Below are positions 11,401 through 23,100 of a DNA stretch of 64,000 nt, one piece after another. The DNA is taken from assembly GCA_026018925.1 (NCBI GenBank), contig JAKSZU010000004.1:11899383-11963382 (forward strand), in the 5' to 3' direction. The stretch comes from Tupaia tana (lineage: Eukaryota; Chordata; Mammalia; Scandentia; Tupaiidae). The notes beneath the pieces are model-generated. The model saw nothing but the letters and a program-made list of their open reading frames with translations. It did no database searches and was not told the origin of the DNA. The translations under genes were made by a program, and so were the position numbers. The number at the start of each line of letters is the position of its first letter. Position 1 is the first letter of the stretch.

Positions 11401-14400
11401 CTCGAGGAGCCAGGACCCAGGAGGAGAGTGAGGCCTCCTGCGTGGGCCAGCCCAGCGGGCCAGGCCGACATCACGCTCATGGTGGTATTTCTAGGAAGTC
11501 AAAATGAGTCACCCCACGCAGTGACACGCACACGGGAGGAAGGGAGGAAGAAGGGGCTCCCCCTCCAGCCTGCTCTCATTCCCGCTTGCTCCTGTGTTGA
11601 CACAGGGTCCCCCTGGATTCCCAGGCAAGGCTGGAGCACCTGGTCCACCCGGCCCCCAAGCGGAGAAGGTGAGCAGGATGCCGGCTGGTCAGCCTCAGAC
11701 CTGAGTCCCCGCCCCGCCCCGCCTCGCCCTCGCAGCCTTCCGCCAGTCACAGCTGAAGTCAGCCGCATCAGTGCTGGGGAAGGAGGTCCCCGAGATGGCC
11801 CAGTGACCGCCGGACGGCAGCGAGGGCTGCGGTAGGCCGTGGGCTCGCTGGGTGCAGGATGCCCATGAGCCCCTGCACAGCCTAGGCCCCGCGGTTCGGA
11901 GACGTGGAGGGCAGGGGCGGGTGGGCAGGAGGTGCAGGGGAGACGGCTGGCACGTCACAGAGCCCAGGCCAGCTTCGCTCCTTGTAGGGAGGGGAGGAGC
12001 TGAAGGAAGGGGAGACCCATGAGGACACCAGCCGCCCTGGGCAGCCGTGCTCGGTGGTCCCAAGTGCCCAGAGGGAGGGTGGGAGTCCAGGGCCCGGGGT
12101 GGGCCTCTCTGCTCGGAAGCCACACACGCTGACTAGTCTCTGCGCACAAGGAGACAGGCCTGACGGCCAGGGCAGCCCAGGGCTCCCGCTCTGTGAGTGG
12201 TGTGTTAGGGGCGGGTTTGCAGCGTGTGAGTGGCGTGTTCGCAGTGTGTTAGCGGCATGTTCGTGGCATGTTTGCAGCGTGTTAGTGGTATGTTTGTGGC
12301 GTGGTTGCAGCATGTTAGCGGTGTGTTAGCGGCAGGGCTGCTTCCCTCGCTGTTCCAGGCCCGCCTGGCCCCTCACTGCCTCCTCACAGCCAGCGCCCAT
12401 CGGCACGGTTGAGGTTGGGCTGGTGGGGTTGCCAGCTTCCTCCACTTCCCTCCCCAGGCCCGAGGCAGCCCCTGCTCTCCTTAGGCTACCAGTACAGGAA
12501 TCCCCAGCCTCTGGCCAGTGGCCCTCCCCGGCGCCCCACGGGGCTGCCTTGGCTGGGGCTGTGCTGACCCCTCCTGGTAGCTAGTGGCATTGCAATACCC
12601 CCAGAACCCCCTCGCCCTTCCCCCCTGGGTCTCTGGCAGAATCCTTTCCCCTTGACCACCCCACACCCTGATCCGGGCAGCTCCGCACCCCCTCTGGGGA
12701 GATGCAGTGGCCTTTTCCCTAAATGCGTTGCCACCCCCCTGGTAAACGTTCCAGCTCACACGTCTGTCCTTGTCACTCCCCTGTACCTGGAACAGTGGGG
12801 TTCAGACATTATTCTGTGCCCCTCACCCTTCCCTCGTGCACAGCTCAGGTAAATGCCAGGAGTCTCCACGGAGCTGCTCTGGCTGAGACAAAGGTCCCAC
12901 CCTCGGTCCCCACTTGGTGTCCCAGCTTGGTGTCTTAACTCTGCCCAATTCCCCAGGGTCCTAAGAGGTGTACTTGAAGACCCCCAGTGTGTGTGGCAGT
13001 GTAGCTGGTGTTCAGGCCCTCCCAGTCAGGCTTTGAGTCCTCTAGTCCCTTCTCTGTGGCCCCCAGCATGCCCTCCCGCTGTCACAGGACTCACCTGCAC
13101 CTGGGCGAGGCCAGACCCATGTCCACTTCCAAGTCCTTATCTTTCTCTCACGTCCCCCTCTCCTTCAAAGTCTGGCATCAGGCGACCCTGACACATCCCC
13201 AGCCAGAGTGGCTCATTCTCTCTCCGAATCCCCCAGGGCCCTTTTCACACAGGGCTCATGGCCCGGGCATTGCCTTTGGTTGTGGTGGGCCCGGGACCCT
13301 CTCACCTTTCCCATCTTGGGGTTCCTGGCGCCCCTTGTGTGCAGGTGGGCATTGAGGCTTGTGGGGCTTTCCGTCTCACCAGCCCTGGGCCCACCCCACG
13401 AAGACGCGGGCTGAAGGGGCTCCACATGGTCCTGGAGCAGCAGGGGCCAGGATAGAGTGGGCTGGAGACCAGCTGCCCGGACTCCGGGAGTCACTGCAGC
13501 CCCCGGCCAGCCTGGTCTCCAAGGGTGGGACAAGGCCCTGTGACTTTGTTGGGGGGCTGGTTTCTAGGGCAGTGAAGGACTCCGCGGCCCAGCAGGCCTA
13601 CCTGGTTCCCCTGGGCCACCAGGACCTCCTGGGATCCAGGTGAGTACACACCCTCCTAGCCTTCCAGCGTACACGGTGTGTGTGTGTGTACACGTGCATG
13701 CAGGTCTGTGTACACGAGTGTGAGTACACATGCATGGGTGCCTGTGTGTACATGAGGGTGTATACATGTAGAAGTGTATGTACGTATACATGTGTGTCTA
13801 TGTGTGCATGAGTGCGTACATTTGCATGTGTGCTGGTGTTCATGTGCATGTGTGTACATATACATGTATCATGTGTGCACATGAGTGTGTACACACACGT
13901 GTCCACATGTGTGTGTGCACGTGTCTGTGAGTGTGTACACACGCACGTGTGTATGCATGTGTGTGCATGAGTGTGCATGTGTGTATGTGTGTCTGTGTGC
14001 ATGAGTATATGTACACGTGCATGTGTGCCTGTATACATGTCTATGCATGAGTGTATGTACACGTGCATGGATGTTTGTGCATGAGTGTGTGTACATGTGT
14101 GTACATATGTCTGTGCATGAGTGGTACATGTGCATTTATGTCGGTGTGTACACGAGTGTGCATTATGTGTCTCTGTGTGCACATGTGTGCATGCAGTATG
14201 TGTGTGCACGCATGTGTACGTGCACTAGGGGTGGGAGCTGGGTGAGAGGTGGAAGGTCGAGGGATGGGACCAAGTCCCCCTCCTGGGCTCCAGTGCAGAT
14301 GAACAGAAATGCCTGTGCCTGTCCCTGTTCTAGGGCCCCGCCGGACTGGATGGTCTGGATGGGAAGGACGGCAAGCCGGGCTTGAGGGTGAGATGAGGGA

Positions 14401-17069
14401 CTGGGGAGGGTGGGCACCCCTTCCTCTCCTGCCCTCCACAAGAGCCAGCGGGGCCCAGCAGAAAGGAACAAGTGCCCGCCCCCTCCGACAGGAGACATCC
14501 TGCCTCCCCTGGGTCTGCCTCCACCACACCCACCTCCCCGAGGACTCCCGTGTTCCCGTTTCCCTAGGTCCTAGACCAGGTTAGGTGAGCTGGACCTGGC
14601 TAGGGCAAGACAGCAAAGGGAGGCGTTTACGTCCCGGAACTTGGGCTCTAGAAGAGCCAGGCCGGGTTTCAGAAAGAATCGGGCTGCAGGTGTGGAGGGA
14701 CTGGGGCAAGCCCAGTGTCCTGGGACCTAGTTCTGCTGGGAAATCTGAAAGGGTGGGGCCGTGGGACGGGCAGAGCATCAGGGTCAGCCCCCTTCTGTAC
14801 TCGAATAAAGGGAGACAGAGGCCTAGAGCAGGGCGGGCTCACTCGGGGTGCACAGCGTCAGGCTGAGCCGGGCCCCAGATCTGTCACCTGCCCGTGGGAC
14901 ACCCCTCCACCCAGGCCTGCTGGGATGGGCTGGGGGATGAGTTGGGTACTAGCTGCACAGACTTTGGCCTTCAGGCGCCTCCCTGTCCTCTTTCCTTAGG
15001 GTGACCCTGGTCCCGCTGGGCCCCCTGGACTCATGGGCCCTCCGGTAAGTTGAGGGAGCAGCTGCAGCCTCTGCCTGGGCGGCGGGCCAGTTATACCCAG
15101 GTCCTCTGTGGGCCAAGGGACTTGGGTTCGGTTTGTTTAACCTAAAGGGGGAGGGGGCCAGCAGGTGGTGTGGTGGTTCAGGTGCTGGACTCCCATATGA
15201 CCTACCACAGTTTGAGTCCCAGGCCTGGTGGCTTGCTTTCTCACTTTCCCTCTGTCTCGCTCTCACTCTGTCCTTCTCAGATCAAATTTAAAATACATAA
15301 GTAAATAAGGTTAAATAAAAATTATTTAAAAAACAAAAAGAAACCTAAAGCAGGAGGAGTAAGAGACACTCGGCGGAGGCAGAGGACGTGACAGCTCCCT
15401 CCTTTCCTTCTAGGGCTTCAAGGGAAAGACAGGGCACCCTGGGCTCCCGGGGCCTAAGGTAAGTGGCTGGGGACTTCTCGGCTCTCCTCCAGGCCTGACC
15501 TCAGGCAGACATGGCAGCCTAGCCCAGGTGCAGGTGCCACCTGACCCTTGGCTGAGGCCACCAGTGCCATGCAGAGGGTCAGGGCTCTGCTCTTCTTTGG
15601 CAGCAGCGGCTCTGGCCAAAGCCAGGGCAGGTGGCCGGGCCTGCAGATGAGGATCGACTTGGGCTGGGGGTCCCAGGTGTAGGCCTGGTGGGTTTCAGCT
15701 GCCCCGTTCTCTTCTAGGGTGACTGTGGCAACCCGGGACCCCCGGGTAGCAGTGGCCGGCCTGGAGCAGAGGTGAGTGCCAGGATCAGATTCTGCTGAAT
15801 CCGGGATACAGCGCGTCCTCCCGTGGCAGTGGCCGCCTCCTGTCCTCAGCCTTCTGGAGCAGTCTCACCCAATGCACGCGCTTGAACTAGCCCCCCTAAG
15901 GGCTGGGACTGGTTCTGCTCCCAAGAGGTGTTGGGTCACCAACCTAAGCAGGTGGCCTGGCCATCTCAGCCAGGTTCTGGGCGGGGGCAGGAATGGTCCC
16001 TCAGGCCCCAGAGGCTGGCGTGGGCCCTGCCCCTGACCCATTGGCCTTCCCACCACCCCTGCTCGTCCCTCTCCCCCCTTCCGCGTGTGAGCAGCTCAGT
16101 CTACCACTGTGTCATTTCTTCCCTGTTCTGGCTCCTGCAGGGTGAGCCTGGTGCTATGGGACCCCAGGGGAGACCCGGCCCGCCCGGCCATGCGGTGAGC
16201 TAAACTGTTCTCCTTCCGTCTCTGGGAGAGCTAGGATCCCGCGGTGGGGGTGGCGGTGACCCGAGTCCCACCACTCACAGTGGTTCCGGCTCTTCATTGT
16301 CTTATTTCTGGGCATATTCAAGGTCACTCCTCAGACAGAGGTCATTCAGTGCTCAGCGGTCACAGCGCCGCCTCCCTGCCGAGCATTGTCACAGGGCCAC
16401 GAGGCGCAGCAGAGGGCGGGGTAGATCCGGCCCCTGGCCTCACTGAGCTTCCACACGGGCGCGACAGACGTGTGCTCACGGAAGCGTGGGGCCCTGAGGA
16501 GGTGTCATGGGGCGGGGGGTGGGGGCGGGTCCGGAGGAGCCTGAACGGGAGAAGTGGCATTTGAGCTGAGACTTGAACAAAGAACGAGGCCCTGGGCCGA
16601 GCCATCTGGGGGAGGTGACCCAAGTGAGGCAGGGTGGAGACGGGTACTGGAGGAACCCTGGTTATGTGTGGCTGTGGGTGGGTGTGGGAGAGCTGAGCTC
16701 AGGGCAGGGCACGCTGCAGCTGTAGTCCAGGGTGTGCGGCGGGGAGGGGCAGGACACTCGGACCTGTCCAGACGGTGGCAGGAGTGGGTGGGCATGGACG
16801 AACGGTGGAAAGAGGACCCGAGGTGACCCGGCACTTGGCCTGGGCGCCGCGAGTCCCCGTCTCCTTTCCGCGTCGGCAGCAGAGGTGACTCAGTGACCGA
16901 TCAGCGCCACACGCGGACAGGGCTCGGGGAAGCCGACCCACGGGCCCTTCAGTGCAGCCACGCTGTGGCTGGCTCTGGGAATGTAAAATAGTTCATGACC
17001 AAAAAGAGCAGCCCTCAGGTCCCCGTCATCATTTATATTAGGTTCATTCTTCCATCAGGGCGAGAGAGA

Positions 17070-17123
<54 letters not shown>

Positions 17124-20100
17124 GAGGAGGGAGAAGGGAGAGAGGGGGCACTCCGCCTGGCCCGCGAGCCCGGGGTGTGGGCCGCTTGTGCCTTCTGTGT
17201 ACGGAGGCCCTGGGACATGAACCTGGGGCTTTCCCGTCTGGCCTATCTCGGGATCTGAGGCCTAGGGCTGGGGACCCCAGGTCTAGCCAGTCGGCCCTCA
17301 CACTCCAAATGGAAGGCGTCGCACACACACGCTGAACTGTGGCCCCGGGACCTGGGGTCCCCCCCGCTGGTCCGACCCAGCTTCTGCTGGGCGAGGTCCT
17401 GGCCACTTCCCTCCCAGGAGATGAGCTAAGCAGGACGGCCCTGGCCTCTGGCACCCTGGGGAGTGTGGAGGACGGTGCTGAGGTGAGCCGAGTGTTGGGT
17501 TGAGGTGACATTTGAGCTGTGCCTCAGAGGCCAGGGTGTGAGCCATCCAGGTGCGAAGGGCACTCGGGCCTGGCCCCACCACAGGCAGGGAGAAGCATCT
17601 GGTGTGCACAGGGTTGGGGGACACAGGGACCAGGACAGGGCCTGGGTGTCCGGCTGCGGGGCTCATCCCTGGGGTGCTGGGGTCGGCTCTGAGCCCTCTC
17701 CCCTACACCCTGCCCTGCAGACCCCCAGCTCCTGATCTTCCCTCCTGCACAGAACAGCAGGAAGTGGGGCGCTCTTGGGAAAGCGGGGCATCTCTGAAGA
17801 CATCCAGGCCAGGCACTTAACCCTTGGGCCGCTGCCCTCTGCACTTGGCCTCTGGCTGTGGCGTCTAGACCCAGTGCCCTCCATGTGCAGGGCAGCCCCG
17901 TGTACCAAGGCCCCCAGGCCCCCAGGCCTCAGCGGCACAGCTCTGCCAGAGGTGCAAGGGCAGGGGAGGGAAGGGCTCTGGGGAGACAGCGGGCTGCTCA
18001 GCTCAGGCCGAGCCGGCTACCCTCTGCCTCCCGGCGGCCTACTGCAGAACCCGCTTCTACCCACGAACTCTCTGTTTAGGGCCCACCGGGGCCTCCTGGC
18101 CAGCCAGGCCCAGCTGGGATCTCTGCAGTGGTAAGCGACACCCCCCCCCCCCCCCCCCCCCCCCGTCTTCCCCGCCTGCTGTGAGCTCCTTTCAGAGGAG
18201 GCTGGCCTTCCTCCCCTGCTTCCCGGCATCAGCCCCTCCTGCCTCCTAAGTGCTACACTTCGAAGATGTGGCAAAGGGCTTTGAGAGGGCGAGCCCCGCT
18301 GCGAGCCTAGGCCGCGCCCTCCCCCGTGGGGACGGGGTTGGGGCATGGTCCTTGGCGTATGTGGGTGTCTGCCCCTGGCCATGCGTGGGGCCACTTGATC
18401 CCTTTCCCTCCCCTCTCAGCAGCCCCGTCCTGCTTTCTAGGGCCTGAAAGGAGACCGAGGATCCACTGGAGAAAGGGGCCTTATAGGTCTCCCAGGCCAG
18501 CCTGGCCCCCCTGGACACCCTGGCCCCCCGGTAAGACCCAGGTCTTACGGCACAGCCTGGAAGGAAGGTCACTGGCTGTGCGGCTGCGACTGCCCGGCAC
18601 ACCTGCACCCCGAGGGAGAGGGCGGAAGGGCCGGCCTGAGGTCGTGTTGCCTGTGCATGGCAGATCCCTCGGCTGGGTGGCAGCTCGGCCCCGTTCTGCC
18701 TCTGCCCCTTCCCCAGGCGAGCTTGTGGGCAAGCACAGAAAATCTTCATAAATGTCAGGGTGTGCTAGGCCACACCTTCGGGGCGCGTCGGAAGCCCTTT
18801 GGGTCTCCTGATGCCGACCCGCGCTGGCAGGACGCCCGTGCCCGATGTGCACTTACCCTGCACCGAAGCCCGACTGAGGCGGTCCTGGCGGTGGCTGGTC
18901 TCCAGGAGGGCCTGCTCACACCACTCCTGGTTCTGATTTCTGCCAGGCACTCTGGGCAGGTCCCTGCAGCTGCTCTGTGCAGCCTGGCCCAGGTCTGGGA
19001 CCTCGCGCAGGGGCAGAGGCTCACGTCCGTTCAGCAGGCATTTCGGTACACTTGGCCGGTGCCTGGGCACACGGCAGTGCAGGCGCAGGCCGCCCCTCCT
19101 TGGGGTGCACCGTCAGGGAGGGCTGGGAGCTCTGGGGCCAGGTGCAGTGGCGGGTCCACACTGGGTTCCCGGGGCTTGTGCCCACGTGGCTTCTTGCTGG
19201 AACCGGGCTGAGTGTGCGGCCGGCACAGGGGGCCTGTGAGGCCAGCTGACGGGATCCTCAGCCCTGCTCTCTCCCCAGGGCGAGCCCGGCGCGGACGGAA
19301 TGGCGGGCAAAGAGGTACCGTGTGCTGGCTTCTCCTCTCCCCTCGGGGCGCTTCTTCCTGCTGCCTGCCTCACCCGACCCCCACCATTCGTGCAGCACCC
19401 CCCCCATATGTGCAGACCCTAGACAGACAGACAGGAAACAGGAACCCTCGTTGCTCCAGGGAGAGGACCTGGTGACTCGGGGCCAGGGATGGGAGTGAGA
19501 CTGGCTTTACCCTGCTTTTGAAACCCTGTCAGAACGCGACAACAATAATAATCAACTCCAAGCACACGCTCCCTGGGCACCAGCTCTCGCCGGCCCTCCG
19601 CCCAGCCCTCTTATTCGGACGCGTCACCTCCTCTCGTGGTGATGGGGACCCGGCTGACATGATGGAACTAGGTCACGCCCAGGGCACGGCCTTGTCCCGC
19701 CCTGCTGTCTGCCCCTCTGTCAGCAGGGGCCGTCCTCCTTCCACGCAGAGCCCAGACTGCCAGCGGGGGCCAGGGCTGTAGGAGGTGACCTTTTGGCACA
19801 GCTGCCACCGCGAGGTGCTACCCAGATTGACTCGACTCCTGCTTCCCTCTAGGGCCCCCCTGGGAAACAGGGACTCTACGGACCTCCTGGTCCAAAGGTG
19901 AGGGGGCTGGTTCTGTGGGGAGCAGCATGAGGCTGACGACTGACCGGGCTGGGCTCAGCCGGGGAGGAGGCAGGGAGGTGGGCTGGGGCGGTGGCGGGAG
20001 ACTGGAGTGATGTGTACGGAAGCTCCCTGCGTGGCGTCCCGAGGGTCTTGGCTGCGGGACTGATCGCCCCACGCATTCACCTCACTGTTGTCACTGCAGA

Positions 20101-23100
20101 GCGTCTGCCTGCTCTTGCTCCTCCCAGGGCACCCCTTGGGTGAACAGGTGCCTGACACACAGGGCTCACTGTAGTCCCCTTGCACGTATGTGAAGTGTGC
20201 AAGTTTTCCAGAAGATTCTGCCTGGCACTGTGGGAGCAGAGGCAGGGAGTGCCGCCTCCGCCGGGGGTCAGGGAAACTGTGTGAAGCATGGGGACGCAGC
20301 GTGTGCTATGGAGACGCAGGGGCTCCCGGGGGGACTGAGCTGCGCCGTGGCAGAGTCAGAGCCCGGGAGCCGGTGAGGGCGGCTGGGGAGGCAGGGAGGC
20401 AGCCACGCTGCGTCCTGAATGGCCGGCCGAGGAGCGAGGGCAGTGGGAGCCTCAGGATTGCTAACAGCAAGTACCGTCATGAGAACCATCTTCTGGAAGG
20501 ACTGCTCTGGGGACAGCAGGGACGGGTGATCATCAGGATGCCACAGCCACCTTCCAGAGGGAGTGCAGACCTGGTGGGAGGCTGGAGAGGATGAGGCGGA
20601 GCTGGGCTGCCAGGACGTGGACTTCACCACACTGACACTGGGCTGTGACCTCCTGTCCTTGTAGGGGGATCCTGGACCTGCAGGACAGAAGGGACAGGCA
20701 GGAGAGAAGGGGCGGTCCGGCATGCCTGGCGGGCCCGGCAAGAGCGGCTCTATGGGGCCAGCTGGGCCGCCTGGTCCTGCGGGCGAGAGGGGCCACCCCG
20801 GGTCTCCGGGGCCGACGGGGAGCCCTGGATTGCCCGGTCTGCCTGGCTCCATGGTAAGAGGGAAGGCTGGCAGGGCTGTGGGACGGAGCACGGGTCGTTT
20901 TAGAGGTCCCCACGGGAAGGAGCACAACAGCGCTGTTTTCTCGTGTGTGGGAGGGTTGTGGGTGCTTCTCCCCAGAGACATGCACACGGGATCTTGGATG
21001 GGACCAGCAAATGGTGTGATGGCTATGTCGCTGGACTCCCACATAGTTGACTGCGGTTCGAATCCTGGACTGGGTGCCTTAAAACTCATGCCAGAAACGT
21101 GTGCGTGTGTGCTCAAAATCCCACAAGGAGGCTGGGAGAGAAGAAATTGCAACGTGGCCACTCCCCTGGGGGATGATTTCTCGCTATCTCTTTGTCTCTG
21201 TCTCTCTGGCAAGTTCATGTGCCCTAGAGCAAAAATCTCTCCAAAAAAATGAAAAACAAAAATACATGGGAGTGGGAACCAGCAGTTAGCGTAATGGCTA
21301 TGTCACTAGATTCCCACATAGTCGATCGCGGTTCGTGTCCCGGACCTGGTGACTTAAAACTCACGCCAGGCGCGTATGCGTGCGTGCCCAAGATCCCAAG
21401 AGGAGAATGGAGGAGAAGGGATTGCGGCGTGACCATACCCCCTGGGGGGTGATTTCTCGCTTTCTGTCTCTATGTCTCTCTCTGTCTGTCTGGCGAGCGC
21501 ACGCGCCCTATAGCAAAAATCTCTCAAAAAAAAAAAAAAAAAAAAGAAAGAAAAAAAAAAAAAATACATGGGAGTCTCCAGGGCCCTCTGCCCTTCTCCT
21601 CCTCAGTTTCCATCGAGTCTGTCCGTGGGAGAAGGCCCGGCCTTGGTGTGTAATTGAGGCAGGTTTTCTTGCCTTCCCTCAGGGAGACATGGTGAATTAC
21701 GATGAAATCAAGAGGTTCATCAGACAAGAGGTCATTAAAATGTTTGACGGTAAGTGGCGGGCCAGCAGCAGGTGCGCCGTGCCCTTCCGGCCTGCCCCTG
21801 TGGCCCGCCCCGCCTCCTTTTCCCTAAAGCTCAGCGTTTTCACTCCCGCCTCCCCTCTCGCTCCTCTCGCTCGCTGGCCTGGGGCTGACAGGCCTGTGTT
21901 CGATATCCTTCAGACCTCCTCTGTCGCCTGCTCTGCTCAGAGAAAATATGATCCCCTCCTGCCCTCCCGAGCCCCCCAGGAGCAGAGGCAGAGGACAGGC
22001 ATCAGTGAGTCTGCAGGAAGTGAGGCCTAGCAGGGGCCCGGCCCCACAAAAGGGCTGGGTGGATTTATTTTAAGCTCTCTTTTTCTTTCATTTTTTCACC
22101 AACATTGGGGTGTGAGGGACTGGGGAAACACGAGCCCAGCCCTGAAGGGTGGACATCTTCCTGGGAGGCAGTCCCTGAATGCCAAGTAAAGAGTCGGCTT
22201 TACTGTGAAGCCGGTAGTAAGTCGGTGAGGGCGCAGGAGGAGAGCTGCCATGTTCAGATCAGGGCCACTTAGAAGGCCGCCCCCCCTTCCTTGCACTGAG
22301 GTCCCTCTGAGGCAGGGCCTCCATGCTGGTGGCCATCTGCAGTCATTCTGAGGCCTTGGGGCCTGCTGTGGCCTGGCCGTCCTCTCTTACAGACAGGATG
22401 GCATACTACACCTCCAGGATGCAGTTCCCCATGGAGATGGTGGCTGCTCCGGGAAGACCAGGACCCCCAGGGAAGGAGGGCGCCCCGGGCCGGCCGGGCG
22501 CCCCAGGCTCACCTGGGCTGCCTGGTCAGATTGGCAGAGAAGGACGGCAAGGCTTACCAGGAATGAGAGGTAGCTCTGCGCTCGGGCGCCCGGGGGGCAT
22601 GCGTGGCTGTTTGGGGCAGGCCTAGGCACTGCAGGAACTCTGCTGTGAATACCGGGTGTGGATGCGTGTGTGCGTGCGTGCGTGCATGTGTGTCTCGAGT
22701 AACATGGCTGATTGTGTCAGCTTCCTGCTCAGGGAAAGTTCTTACTTGACTTCTTTTGTCCCAGGGCTGCCTGGTACCAAAGGTGAAAAGGGAGACATTG
22801 GTGTTGGCATTGCAGGAGAAAATGGTCTCCCTGGCCCCCCAGGTAAAAAAACAAACAAACAGCATTCGAGCCCATGAGTCAGAGTGGCAGAGACCCCTCT
22901 CGTTACGTCCCTTCCACGGCACGGTCATGCAGAACTGCCAGTTACCCCCGCCTACGTTAACGCCAGCAGGCGTGGCCCGGGCTGGGAGGGGGGGCACCCA
23001 GGGCCTGTCCATAAGTCCTAGGCCAGGCTAGCGTGGCGCAGTGCCAAGTGCACATAGTAGGCACCAGGGAACACGAGTTCAAGACCTGCCCCACCTCTTG

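Noticed and set aside
13598-14209. A histidine/threonine/cysteine-rich open frame of about 200 codons on -
   Set aside because: It is the reading of a CA/TG-type microsatellite, not a protein gene.
13674-14224. CRISPR-like or other regularly spaced array
   Set aside because: The repeats are imperfect dinucleotide-type sequence without spacers, in a mammalian intron.
20268-21218. A 316-codon open frame on - with collagen-like GPxG content
   Set aside because: It is the antisense shadow of the COL16A1 exon at 20665-20853 plus a SINE. Gly-Pro-rich sequence reads as Gly-Pro-rich on both strands.
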